From the NCBI GenBank assembly GCA_041485165.1, contig JBGPJC010000165.1:1-6422 (forward strand): 6,422 nt of DNA. Reading direction: 5' to 3'. This DNA comes from JAAFGT01 sp041485165. GTDB lineage: Bacteria; Acidobacteriota; Terriglobia; Acidiferrales; UBA7541. Below the pieces are notes generated by a model. The model had not been told where the DNA came from and did not search any database. It saw nothing but the letters and a program-made list of their open reading frames with translations. This document shows positions 1 through 6,204 of the stretch, piece after piece; within the stretch, counting starts at the first letter, position 1; each line of letters begins with the position of its first letter. The translations under genes and the position numbers were made by a program.

Positions 1-2325
1 CACCATGAACAGGAGCTTGGGGTCGTTGGGCGTTTCCTTCATCAGCCCGACCAGGAAGGCAATGGCCGCCGGCGGCGCGAGCATTCCCGCCACATTGGCC
101 CAATCGGTGAGCCGCAGGGTGAGCTGGCGAGAGATCAGCGTTTGGAGCTGGCGCAGGCTGGGTTTGCGCTCGGCGGGCATCGCGCCGGCCATTTTGCCTG
201 CGGGGCGATCCGGCTCCTTGGCCTGATCGCCCAGAGGCTTGACCACGTACTCCTTGAAGATGCTCGAGGTGCGGTACTCCTTGGCCCAGACCTCCGCGGG
301 CTTTTCGCGGAGGCGGTCGAAGACCTCGGCGGGGTGGGAGGTGTGGAAATAGGCCAGCATATCCTGGCTGGGACCGAAGTAGGCCAGGCGGCCTTCGACC
401 AGGACACCCACTTTATCGAGCAGGCTGAACGAGCCGAGCAGATGGGTGGTGGCCACCACCGTGGCTCCGCGGTTGGCGATCTCGCGGAACAATTGCATCA
501 TCTTCATTTCCGTGCGCGGGTCTTGCCCGGCCGTGGGCTCGTCCATGAACAGCAGGCTGGGTTTGCTGAGCAGCTCGATGCCCAGGCTCACACGCTTGCG
601 CTGCCCGCCGCTCAACCGGTCGATCACCAGATCGGCGCGCTCCTCGAGGTCCAGCACCTTGATAACTTCATTGACCCGCGTCCAGATTTCCTTTTCGCCA
701 TAGTCGTCCGGGAGGCGCAGCTTAGCCGAGTAGTACAGGCACTGCTTGACGGTCAGCGTGCGGTGCAGCACGTCTTCCTGCGGCAAGTAACCCATGGTTG
801 CGCGCAGGGCGGCGTAGTCCGCGTAGAGATTCCACGAATTCAGCAGGACGGCTCCGGCGTCAGCGGGCTGCGAGCCGTTCAGCGCGTGCATCAGCGTGGT
901 CTTGCCCGCGCCCGACGGGCCCAGCAAGCCCACGAACTCGCGCGGTTCGATAGCCAGGGAAATGCGGTCGAGCAGCAGGCGCGTGGGATTAGGGATGGAG
1001 CGGCGCAGCTCGTAGGCGTACAGGCGGACGTGCGTGCCGTCGGACTGGTGGGCGATCGAGCTGCCGTCGAAGATGAGCTGGATAGCGCCCAGGGAGATGC
1101 GGTCGCGCGCGCGCAGCACTTGCTTCTTCACGCGCGTGCCATTGACGAATGTTCCGTTGGTCGAATCCTTGTCCACCAGCTCGAACGATTCGCCGTGCTT
1201 ATGGATTTCGGCGTGGTACTGCGACACGGTGGGGTGGTTCAGAGGCACGTTGTTGTCCGGGGCGCGGCCCAGCGTGATTACCGGACGGTTCAGCTCGATG
1301 TCCTTCAGGACCATCGGGCGCCGGCGCGCTTCGCGATAGAGCAGCAGGCGCGAATCGCAGGTGCCCAGGCGGATCAAGTCGCCCTCGGCCAGGATGCGCT
1401 CCTTGATGCGCTCGCCGTTGACGAACGTGCCGCTCTGCGTGCCGCGGTCGCGCAGCAGGGCGTAGCCTTCCTTGGTGAAGGTCAGCTCGGCGTGCTGCGC
1501 CGCCACCGAGGGATGCTGGATGCGGATGCGGCCGGGCCCGGCGACGCTGCCGATCTCGATGTGCGGCGTGGTCAGCGGGATGTCCTGCACGGCGTACTGG
1601 TCCAGGACCAGTTGCAGCCGCGCGTCCGGCGGCGGAGATTCTTCTCCACCCTGGAGCCGCACGGTCTGATAGCTCTGCGGTGTGCTGGACGCCGAAGCAT
1701 CCGCGATCGGAACAGAATAATTAGCCGCAGCTTCTGGAACAGATTGAGCCGGCGGCTGCCCGGGAGCCTGCTTGATCACCGGCGGGGAGGGCGTGACCGG
1801 CATGGCTGCTGCCGGCGCTTTCGCGGAAGGCTGAGGCGCGGCGCCGTCGCGGCGGGCGAGCGACTCATAGACGAACACAGTCGAAGCGTTGACCCCGAAC
1901 CGGATGTGGTCGCCCGGCTGGAGCACGGCCATATCGATCCGCGCGTCGTTGACGTAGGTCCCGTTCACCGAGTTGTTCTCGAGCACTACGCGCCCCTGGC
2001 TGTCCACGGAAAGCCGGGCGTGCTGCCGCGAAGTCTCCGCATCCTCGAGTACCAGTTCGTTCTGCGCGGGATGCCGCCCCACGCGCAGCCCGGCAGAGAA
2101 GATGGGGGCCCGCTTCCCTTCGAGTGGCCCGGACTGTGCCACCAGAAATCCGGCGTGCATAGGCGGCCCGGAAAGCGGAGCGGTCTCTTCGTCGGGAGTG
2201 GATTGCTGGCGGCCAGGGACCAGAGGCGGCCCGGAGAGCACCCGGCCGCACTTCAAGCAGCTTGTGGCGCCGCCGGTGATCATCGAGATGTCAGCGCCGC
2301 TGGCGCCGCAGAACCTGCACTGCAT
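1..2325 (-). CDS. FHA-domain ABC-2-type transporter, ATPase plus start of membrane domain (3' end outside window)
   Basis: Reading from the ATG at 2325 gives 775 codons with no stop to the window edge, so the C-terminus is missing. Domains in order: a zinc ribbon with C3-x2-C6 and C23-x2-C26; FHA1 at about 60-150 (GR 83-84, SRQH 99-102, NG 121-122); a Pro/Ala-rich linker at about 158-235; FHA2 at about 236-332; FHA3 at about 337-420 (GR 353-354, SQYH 368-371, NG 390-391); and an ABC ATPase at about 430-660. The ATPase has Walker A GPSGAGKT 469-476, Q-loop Q516, signature LSGGQ 571-575, Walker B LLFMDE 591-596 and H-loop H628. The first hydrophobic stretch (about 745-762) should begin the ABC-2 permease domain. 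Fused FHA-ABC exporters such as mycobacterial Rv1747 are controlled by Ser/Thr kinase phosphorylation, so this is probably a phospho-regulated inner-membrane exporter. The substrate is unknown. The start is fixed by a strong Shine-Dalgarno. An in-frame ATG at 2352 is possible but sits against a hairpin, and an in-frame TGA lies upstream of it. Confidence 0.93.
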   Translation of the reverse strand, partial: MQCRFCGASGADISMITGGATSCLKCGRVLSGPPLVPGRQQSTPDEETAPLSGPPMHAGFLVAQSGPLEGKRAPIFSAGLRVGRHPAQNELVLEDAETSRQHARLSVDSQGRVVLENNSVNGTYVNDARIDMAVLQPGDHIRFGVNASTVFVYESLARRDGAAPQPSAKAPAAAMPVTPSPPVIKQAPGQPPAQSVPEAAANYSVPIADASASSTPQSYQTVRLQGGEESPPPDARLQLVLDQYAVQDIPLTTPHIEIGSVAGPGRIRIQHPSVAAQHAELTFTKEGYALLRDRGTQSGTFVNGERIKERILAEGDLIRLGTCDSRLLLYREARRRPMVLKDIELNRPVITLGRAPDNNVPLNHPTVSQYHAEIHKHGESFELVDKDSTNGTFVNGTRVKKQVLRARDRISLGAIQLIFDGSSIAHQSDGTHVRLYAYELRRSIPNPTRLLLDRISLAIEPREFVGLLGPSGAGKTTLMHALNGSQPADAGAVLLNSWNLYADYAALRATMGYLPQEDVLHRTLTVKQCLYYSAKLRLPDDYGEKEIWTRVNEVIKVLDLEERADLVIDRLSGGQRKRVSLGIELLSKPSLLFMDEPTAGQDPRTEMKMMQLFREIANRGATVVATTHLLGSFSLLDKVGVLVEGRLAYFGPSQDMLAYFHTSHPAEVFDRLREKPAEVWAKEYRTSSIFKEYVVKPLGDQAKEPDRPAGKMAGAMPAERKPSLRQLQTLISRQLTLRLTDWANVAGMLAPPAAIAFLVGLMKETPNDPKLLFMV

Positions 2326-2332
2326 CAGCGCC

Positions 2333-2340
2333 CCTCCTCC
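2333..2340 (-). promoter_or_regulatory. Ribosome binding site of the FHA-ABC gene
   Basis: On the minus strand GGAGGAGG lies 7 bases before the ATG at 2325. This near-ideal site decides the start in favour of 2325 over the in-frame ATG at 2352, which has only GGAG two bases before it. Confidence 0.8.
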
Positions 2341-2352
2341 CGCCGGACACAT

Positions 2353-2375
2353 GCTCCGCCAACGCACGGCGGAGC
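2353..2375 (-). promoter_or_regulatory. Perfect 8-bp hairpin in the leader of the FHA-ABC gene
   Basis: GCTCCGCC and GGCGGAGC are perfect complements around a 7-base loop. In the minus-strand transcript the stem ends 12 bases before the Shine-Dalgarno. It has no T-tract, so it is unlikely to be an intrinsic terminator. A second GCTCCGC copy lies just 5' of the stem and could offer an alternative pairing. A role in translation control is inference; the hairpin itself is directly visible. Confidence 0.45.
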
Positions 2376-2545
2376 GCGGAGCACTTCACCCCGCGGCCCT
2401 GGAATTGGCGCAAGCGCGCGTCGTACGGGAAAGGAATCAGCCCCGGTCTGAGCGAAAATGCATTTGCGGCTGGACAAGGCGTGGAACAAGCTTCAGCGCC
2501 GAGTGCAGCGGCGCCTGCTCCCCCTGTGCAAATTTGTTCGGCGCG

Positions 2546-2574
2546 ATGCTAGCACGCGTCGGAAATGCTGTAAA
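2546..2574 (-). promoter_or_regulatory. Sigma70-type promoter with extended -10, towards the FHA-ABC gene
   Basis: On the minus strand the -35 is TTTACA (2574-2569, 5 of 6 to TTGACA). A 17-base spacer follows, then the -10 TAGCAT (2551-2546, 4 of 6). TGC directly before the -10 gives an extended -10. Transcription would start near 2539, leaving a leader of about 210 bases before the ATG at 2325. The plus-strand promoter at 2625-2653 has the same hexamers and spacing, which strengthens both calls. Confidence 0.65.
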
Positions 2575-2624
2575 GGAAGGGCCTGGAGCAATCTTCCGCA
2601 CTCGATAGAAACTACTGTCCGCGG

Positions 2625-2653
2625 TTTACACCCCCTCCTTGCAGTGCTAGCAT
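2625..2653 (+). promoter_or_regulatory. Sigma70-type promoter with extended -10, towards the small membrane protein gene
   Basis: TTTACA at 2625-2630, a 17-base spacer and TAGCAT at 2648-2653, again preceded by TGC (extended -10). The predicted start of transcription is near 2660, about 60 bases before the ATG at 2721. The ten bases GTGCTAGCAT around the -10 are identical to those of the opposing promoter. Confidence 0.65.
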
Positions 2654-2708
2654 TCGCCTCCGATGTACTCCTGCCCGACGGGATCCCGGGCCAATAAATT
2701 TGTGAAAT

Positions 2709-2712
2709 GAGG
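2709..2712 (+). promoter_or_regulatory. Ribosome binding site deciding the start of the small membrane protein
   Basis: GAGG ends 8 bases before the ATG at 2721 but only 2 bases before the in-frame GTG at 2715. The ATG is therefore the better start. Confidence 0.5.
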
Positions 2713-2720
2713 CCGTGACG

Positions 2721-3074
2721 ATGGAAAGCACACTGAAAATTCTTCGGAACCTGGTGGCAGTCCTGGTGGTGCTGGTGGTCATCCTCTGCGGCCTGGTGAT
2801 CAACCAGTTACAGGAAATCCGGCGCAACCGCGACACCATCCTGGCCATGCGCCGGCAGGCCAATGACGCGGTGAGCCAGTTCACCCCGCAGCTCGACGAG
2901 CGCCTAAGACATTTCGACGAGCAGATCCAGGGCCTGGACGCCAAGATGCAAGGTTCCGAAGACCGCTTCATGCAGCGCCTCGACGCCGAGCTGCCCAAAA
3001 TGCTGGACCGCTATATTGAAAGCAAGAGGAAGCAGCTCGACGAAGCCGCCAAGCGCGGAGTGCCCCCGCGTTAG
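2721..3074 (+). CDS. Small membrane-anchored protein with a charged helical tail, function unknown
   Basis: This 117-residue protein has a short N-terminus with K6 and R9, then a strongly hydrophobic helix at about 10-28 rich in Val and Leu. The rest is a long, highly charged segment (about 30-110) rich in Glu, Arg, Gln, Asp and Lys with spaced Leu and Met, as expected for a coiled coil. There is no cleavage motif, so it is probably a single-pass anchor; positive charges lie on both sides of the helix (K6, R9 before; R34, R35, R37 after), so I do not assign the side of the tail. I recognise no catalytic motif and no named family. It is transcribed divergently from the FHA-ABC gene from a matched promoter, and the P450 gene starts 95 bases downstream on the same strand. 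A scaffold role or partnership with the transporter is only suggested by position. The start at 2721 is preferred over GTG 2715 because of the GAGG spacing. Confidence 0.8.
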   Translation: MESTLKILRNLVAVLVVLVVILCGLVINQLQEIRRNRDTILAMRRQANDAVSQFTPQLDERLRHFDEQIQGLDAKMQGSEDRFMQRLDAELPKMLDRYIESKRKQLDEAAKRGVPPR

Positions 3075-3109
3075 CAGCGGCGTTTCCTCCGCCTGCGGCT
3101 TGCGTCAGG

Positions 3110-3115
3110 TAGAAT
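3110..3115 (+). promoter_or_regulatory. Possible -10 element upstream of the P450 gene
   Basis: TAGAAT (5 of 6 to TATAAT) lies in the 95-base gap before the P450, and transcription would start near 3122. No good -35 is found 17 bases upstream, so this is weak. The alternative is read-through from the promoter at 2625-2653. Confidence 0.3.
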
Positions 3116-3169
3116 GGTTTGCCGGGCGCCGCATTCCATTCATCAGCCTGGTAAGGGTCGAGCACGATC

Positions 3170-4561
3170 ATGTCCACCCAGGCGATCTCCACCGGTAGAA
3201 AGCTGTTGCGTGCCCCGGGCCCTTCTACCGCGCGGGCACCGCGAAATTTCCTGGAGTTGACGCGCGACCCGCTGAATTTTCTCACTGGCCTGGCGCAGCG
3301 CTACGGAGACGTCACCCGTTTTTCCATCGCCTTTCGGCGCGTTTTCTTGATCAACCATCCCGAACACATCAAGGATCTGCTGGTCACCAGCAACCATAAA
3401 TTTCAGAAGAGTCCGGCGGTGCAGAGCATGAAGCGCGTGCTGGGGGAAGGACTCCTGACCAGCGAACGCGAATTCCACTTGCGGCAGCGGCGGCTGGCGC
3501 AACCGGCATTCCACCGCCAGCGCGTGGCCGCTTATGGCACGGCGATGGTGGAGTACGCCGAACAGATGCGCCACAAGTGGAGAGACGGCGCGACGCTGGA
3601 CATCCATCGCGAAATGATGGACCTGACCCTGGCCGTGGTCGGCAAGACGCTCTTCGATGCCGACATCGCTTCCAACGCGAAAGAAATCGGCGAAGCCATG
3701 GAAACTTTCCTGGGCTTGTTTCGCACCATGCTGCTGCCCTTCGCCGGGCTGCTCGAGCAACTCCCCCTGCCTCCTATCCGGCGGCTGAAGCGCGCTCGCG
3801 CCCGCATGGATGAGATCGTCTACCGCCTGATCCGCGAGCGACGCGCCAGCGCCCTTCATGCCTCAGGGCAGGTGGAAGATCGCGGCGACCTGCTCTCGAT
3901 GCTTCTCGCTGCACAGGACGTGGAAGGCGACGGCGGGACCATGACCGACCAGCAAATGCGCGACGAATGTGTCACCCTCATGCTCGCCGGACATGAGACT
4001 ACCGCCAACGCCCTCACCTGGACGTGGATGCTTCTCGCCGGTCATCCTGACGTGGAAGCGCGTCTCCACGCCGAACTTGATTCCGCCCTCGCCGGCCGGC
4101 TTCCGTCGGTAGATGATCTGCCGCATTTGAAATACGCGGAGATGGTGCTGGCAGAGTCCATGCGCCTGTACCCGCCGGCCTTCGCCATCGGCCGGCAAGC
4201 CCTCGAGGACCACGAGTTCGGAGGATATGCTGTGCCCGCGGGATCGATCGTCCTCTGCAGCGAGTGGGTGATGCACCGCGACCCGCGCTATTATCCCCAC
4301 CCGCTGCGTTTCGATCCCGAGCGCTGGACTCCCGAAGCTCGTGCCGCGCGCCCCAAGTTCGCCTACTTTCCTTTTGGCGGCGGCCCGCGGGTGTGCATCG
4401 GAGAGGCGTTTGCCTGGATGGAAGGTGTGCTGCTGCTGGCGACGCTGGCCCAGCAATGGAAGTTACGCCTGGTGCCGGGTCACCAGGTTGATACGCATCC
4501 GGTGATCACGCTGCGCCCAAGAAACGGTATGCCCATGATTTTTACGCGGCGAACCCCGTAG
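3170..4561 (+). CDS. Cytochrome P450 monooxygenase
   Basis: This 463-residue protein is a heme-thiolate monooxygenase that should insert one oxygen atom into an organic substrate using electrons from partner proteins. The defining motifs are present. The I-helix oxygen-activation motif AGHETT is at 273-278, the K-helix ExxR is E329-R332, and the meander motif FDPERW is at 381-386. The heme loop is FGGGPRVCIG 402-411, with C409 as the axial heme ligand. A C-helix segment HLRQRRLAQPAF lies near 105-115. There is no N-terminal membrane helix and no fused reductase, so it is a soluble stand-alone P450 of ordinary bacterial length. No ferredoxin or ferredoxin reductase gene is in the window. An in-frame TAA at 3152-3154 rules out an upstream start. 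AAGGG lies 12 bases before the ATG, a rather distant ribosome site. The stop codon falls inside the palindromic repeat. The CYP family and substrate cannot be told by eye. Confidence 0.96.
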   Translation: MSTQAISTGRKLLRAPGPSTARAPRNFLELTRDPLNFLTGLAQRYGDVTRFSIAFRRVFLINHPEHIKDLLVTSNHKFQKSPAVQSMKRVLGEGLLTSEREFHLRQRRLAQPAFHRQRVAAYGTAMVEYAEQMRHKWRDGATLDIHREMMDLTLAVVGKTLFDADIASNAKEIGEAMETFLGLFRTMLLPFAGLLEQLPLPPIRRLKRARARMDEIVYRLIRERRASALHASGQVEDRGDLLSMLLAAQDVEGDGGTMTDQQMRDECVTLMLAGHETTANALTWTWMLLAGHPDVEARLHAELDSALAGRLPSVDDLPHLKYAEMVLAESMRLYPPAFAIGRQALEDHEFGGYAVPAGSIVLCSEWVMHRDPRYYPHPLRFDPERWTPEARAARPKFAYFPFGGGPRVCIGEAFAWMEGVLLLATLAQQWKLRLVPGHQVDTHPVITLRPRNGMPMIFTRRTP

Positions 4562-4627
4562 CGCCGGCGTCCCGCCGGCCCCGGGGTTGCAGCGACGGGA
4601 CCGAGGCCGGCGAGACGCCGGCGCTAC
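4558..4627. repeat. REP-like inverted repeat between convergent genes
   Basis: Two 23-base arms, 4558-4580 and 4605-4627, are inverted copies with one mismatch (22 of 23), separated by 24 bases. Each arm holds its own small palindrome; in the left arm this is GCCGGCG, TCC, CGCCGGC at 4563-4579. The unit begins GTAGCGCCGGCGTC and carries the P450 TAG stop at 4559-4561. It lies between convergent genes, and its transcript could fold into a long hairpin that ends transcription or protects a 3' end, but there is no T-tract. Similar GTAGCGCCGGCGTC palindromes recur between genes in Acidobacteriota genomes, as I recall. Confidence 0.8.
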
Positions 4628-4711
4628 GCTGCGTTCCCAGCCTCGACGACTTCGGCCCGCGAACAACCAAGCTCACCTGCCTTATGAATAGCGGTCTGGC
4701 GCAGCGCCGTG

Positions 4712-5680
4712 CTAAGTGTCGTTACTATGTTCAACGGATATTACGACTTTCCCTCGCGCATGACCTTCTTCAAGATAACGGAGAGCTTCAGCCACGTCGC
4801 TTAACGGGTAACGTCTATCTATGACGGGTACAACTTTTCCGGTTTCAAGAAGATCATTCAGAAGAACCAAATCCTTCTTGTTTATCCTCGCTAAGAAGTT
4901 GCAAAACTTTTTGCTCCCAATCATTGACAGTAATGGTCCCAGTAAGAAAACTTGGAGAATTTGAGCCAAACCACCTCCAGCCATGACATAAATTCCGCCG
5001 TGATCGAGAGCACGCCTGTAACCGAAAATCGAATGATATCCGTTCGCAGCAATAATCAGATCGTAGCGCTGCTCCCTTTGCGTGAAATCTTGTCGAGTGT
5101 AATCAATGACCTGGTTTGCGCCAATCGATCGCGCCGTGTCTACATTCCTCGTGCTGCAAACGGCAGTGACTTCAGCCCCGAACGATTTGGCAATCTGGAC
5201 CGCAAATGTACCCACACCACCAGACGCGCCATCCACCAGAACCTTGTGACCTCGCTGGATACGTCCCTTATCACGAAGGCCCTGAAGGGCAGTGAGTGCC
5301 GCCACGGGCACGGCTGCTGCGTCCTCAAACGATATGTTGGCCGGCTTCAGCGCCAATTTATCTTCAGCAGCACACGCATACTCGGCAAAGGCCCCGCGGC
5401 ACGCGCCGAATACTTCATCACCTGGTTTGAATTGCGTTACCTTCCTGCCAACCGCTTCGACCTGGCCGGCCACATCACGGCCCATTCGTGTGTCCTTTGG
5501 TTTGCGTAGCCCACCGATCATTAGGCGGGCGTGACCTCTCATCATGTGCCAGTCAGCTGGATTGACGGAAGCCGCGCGAACTTTTATCAAAACTTCGTTG
5601 TCCTTGGGAACAGGCTTTTCAACGTCGTTGATTTGGACAACGTCCGGTGGCCCGTATCTGGTGTAGACGGCGGCTTTCAT
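4712..5680 (-). CDS. Zinc-independent medium-chain dehydrogenase/reductase, quinone oxidoreductase-like
   Basis: This 322-residue protein starts MKAAVYTRYGPPDV, a typical MDR N-terminus. A GroES-like domain spans about 1-125 and a Rossmann domain about 126-260. The nucleotide-binding loop is GASGGVG at 151-157. The GHExxG zinc-ligand motif of classical alcohol dehydrogenases is replaced by GRDVAG (67-72), and no structural-zinc Cys cluster is present. This places it with NAD(P)H-dependent quinone oxidoreductase-like enzymes, which reduce quinones or activated double bonds; the substrate is unknown. Its ATG overlaps the stop of the upstream membrane protein gene as ATGA. Its own ribosome site is poor (GGGGG 13 bases upstream), so it is probably translationally coupled. 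GC is low in the 3' half: 73 of 180 bases at 4801-4980, about 41 percent. A longer reading of this frame up to 6358 is rejected because it overlaps the membrane protein gene. Confidence 0.94.
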   Translation of the reverse strand: MKAAVYTRYGPPDVVQINDVEKPVPKDNEVLIKVRAASVNPADWHMMRGHARLMIGGLRKPKDTRMGRDVAGQVEAVGRKVTQFKPGDEVFGACRGAFAEYACAAEDKLALKPANISFEDAAAVPVAALTALQGLRDKGRIQRGHKVLVDGASGGVGTFAVQIAKSFGAEVTAVCSTRNVDTARSIGANQVIDYTRQDFTQREQRYDLIIAANGYHSIFGYRRALDHGGIYVMAGGGLAQILQVFLLGPLLSMIGSKKFCNFLARINKKDLVLLNDLLETGKVVPVIDRRYPLSDVAEALRYLEEGHARGKVVISVEHSNDT

Positions 5681-6162
5681 GTGCGGATGGACGCCCCCGA
5701 ATCCTGTGCCTGAAGATTGTCTTGGCTCCCTAGCGACAGCGCCAGGCCAACGAGCATCACAGCGAGGAGTACGAGGTTTACGAAGAAGCCCGGTGGCGTT
5801 CCGGTCCTGACCATGGGAAGGAACTGAAGAATCAGTTTTCTGCTCAGGTGTTCCAGCAAGAGCAGCCCAAACATGAGGGGAACCATGCTGCGATATCGAG
5901 CCAAGACCAATATACATAGCAAGCAGATCATGAGCCAGGAGTTCCCCAAGAGCGCGAAAAGCGAAACCACCGTCTGCGCGCCGGCGGACGTGAATGTGTC
6001 CAGGGGGATCCCGTCGGCGGAAGTCGCCACCGAGTAACCGTTGAAGATGCAGTTCAGGCTCATGGCAACCTTCATAAACATGAGCAGGGCAAAGAGCCAG
6101 AGCGCCAGCTTGTAACCGCGATACGTATTGTCGACGCGCTGGGGAAAAAGCTGGTCGAACAT
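5677..6162 (-). CDS. Four-helix membrane protein, function unknown
   Basis: This 161-residue protein has four predicted membrane helices at about 17-36, 62-88, 92-114 and 125-144. It has a hydrophilic N-terminus (MFDQLFPQRVDNTYRG) and a polar tail rich in Gln, Asp and Ser. The loop between helices 1 and 2 (about 40-60) and the RTGTPPGF segment before helix 4 look like ordered, possibly conserved connections. I do not recognise a named family and see no catalytic motif. The start is supported by AAGGA six bases before the ATG. Its TGA overlaps the ATG of the downstream MDR gene (ATGA at 5680-5677), so the two form a coupled pair. Membrane proteins of this size are often paired with oxidoreductases, but a shared role here is inference. 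Confidence 0.85.
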   Translation of the reverse strand: MFDQLFPQRVDNTYRGYKLALWLFALLMFMKVAMSLNCIFNGYSVATSADGIPLDTFTSAGAQTVVSLFALLGNSWLMICLLCILVLARYRSMVPLMFGLLLLEHLSRKLILQFLPMVRTGTPPGFFVNLVLLAVMLVGLALSLGSQDNLQAQDSGASIRT

Positions 6163-6168
6163 GGCAGT

Positions 6169-6173
6169 TCCTT
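6169..6173 (-). promoter_or_regulatory. Ribosome binding site of the four-helix membrane protein gene
   Basis: AAGGA on the minus strand lies 6 bases before the ATG at 6162. Good strength and spacing support this start and argue against reading the region as part of a longer MDR protein. Confidence 0.65.
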
Positions 6174-6204
6174 TCGTGACGGAGGAGCGGCTTCCACATG
6201 CGGC

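Larger units (their letters stand above)
2326..2720. other. Divergent intergenic region between the FHA-ABC gene and the small membrane protein gene
   Basis: About 395 bases separate the two divergent starts. The region holds two outward-facing promoters, at 2546-2574 (minus) and 2625-2653 (plus), separated by a 50-base spacer. The minus-strand leader of about 210 bases carries the hairpin at 2353-2375, and the plus-strand leader is about 60 bases. The open frames that cross the region look like shadow reading, with no good start signals. I see no RNA gene, known riboswitch or direct-repeat array. Confidence 0.6.

Noticed and set aside
142..2451. A 769-residue plus-strand open frame
   Set aside because: It lies antisense to the FHA-ABC gene, whose frame carries three FHA domains and all ABC motifs. 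The plus-strand translation is low-complexity shadow sequence with no domain.
2575..2597. GGAAG, 13 bases, CTTCC as an operator between the divergent promoters
   Set aside because: Only five bases match on each side and the pair is not centred on the promoter symmetry axis, so chance is the simpler explanation.
2715..2720. GTG start for the small membrane protein, two residues longer
   Set aside because: GAGG is only 2 bases before the GTG but 8 bases before the ATG at 2721.
3143..3859. A 238-residue minus-strand open frame inside the P450 gene
   Set aside because: It is antisense to a P450 with all defining motifs, and its translation shows no domain.
4698..4708. Possible terminator hairpin GGCGCAGCGCC just after the MDR stop
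   Set aside because: The palindrome leaves almost no loop unless shortened to a 3-bp stem, and no T-tract follows.
4952..5509. A 185-residue plus-strand open frame inside the MDR gene
   Set aside because: It is antisense to a clear MDR enzyme, with no ribosome site and no recognisable domain.
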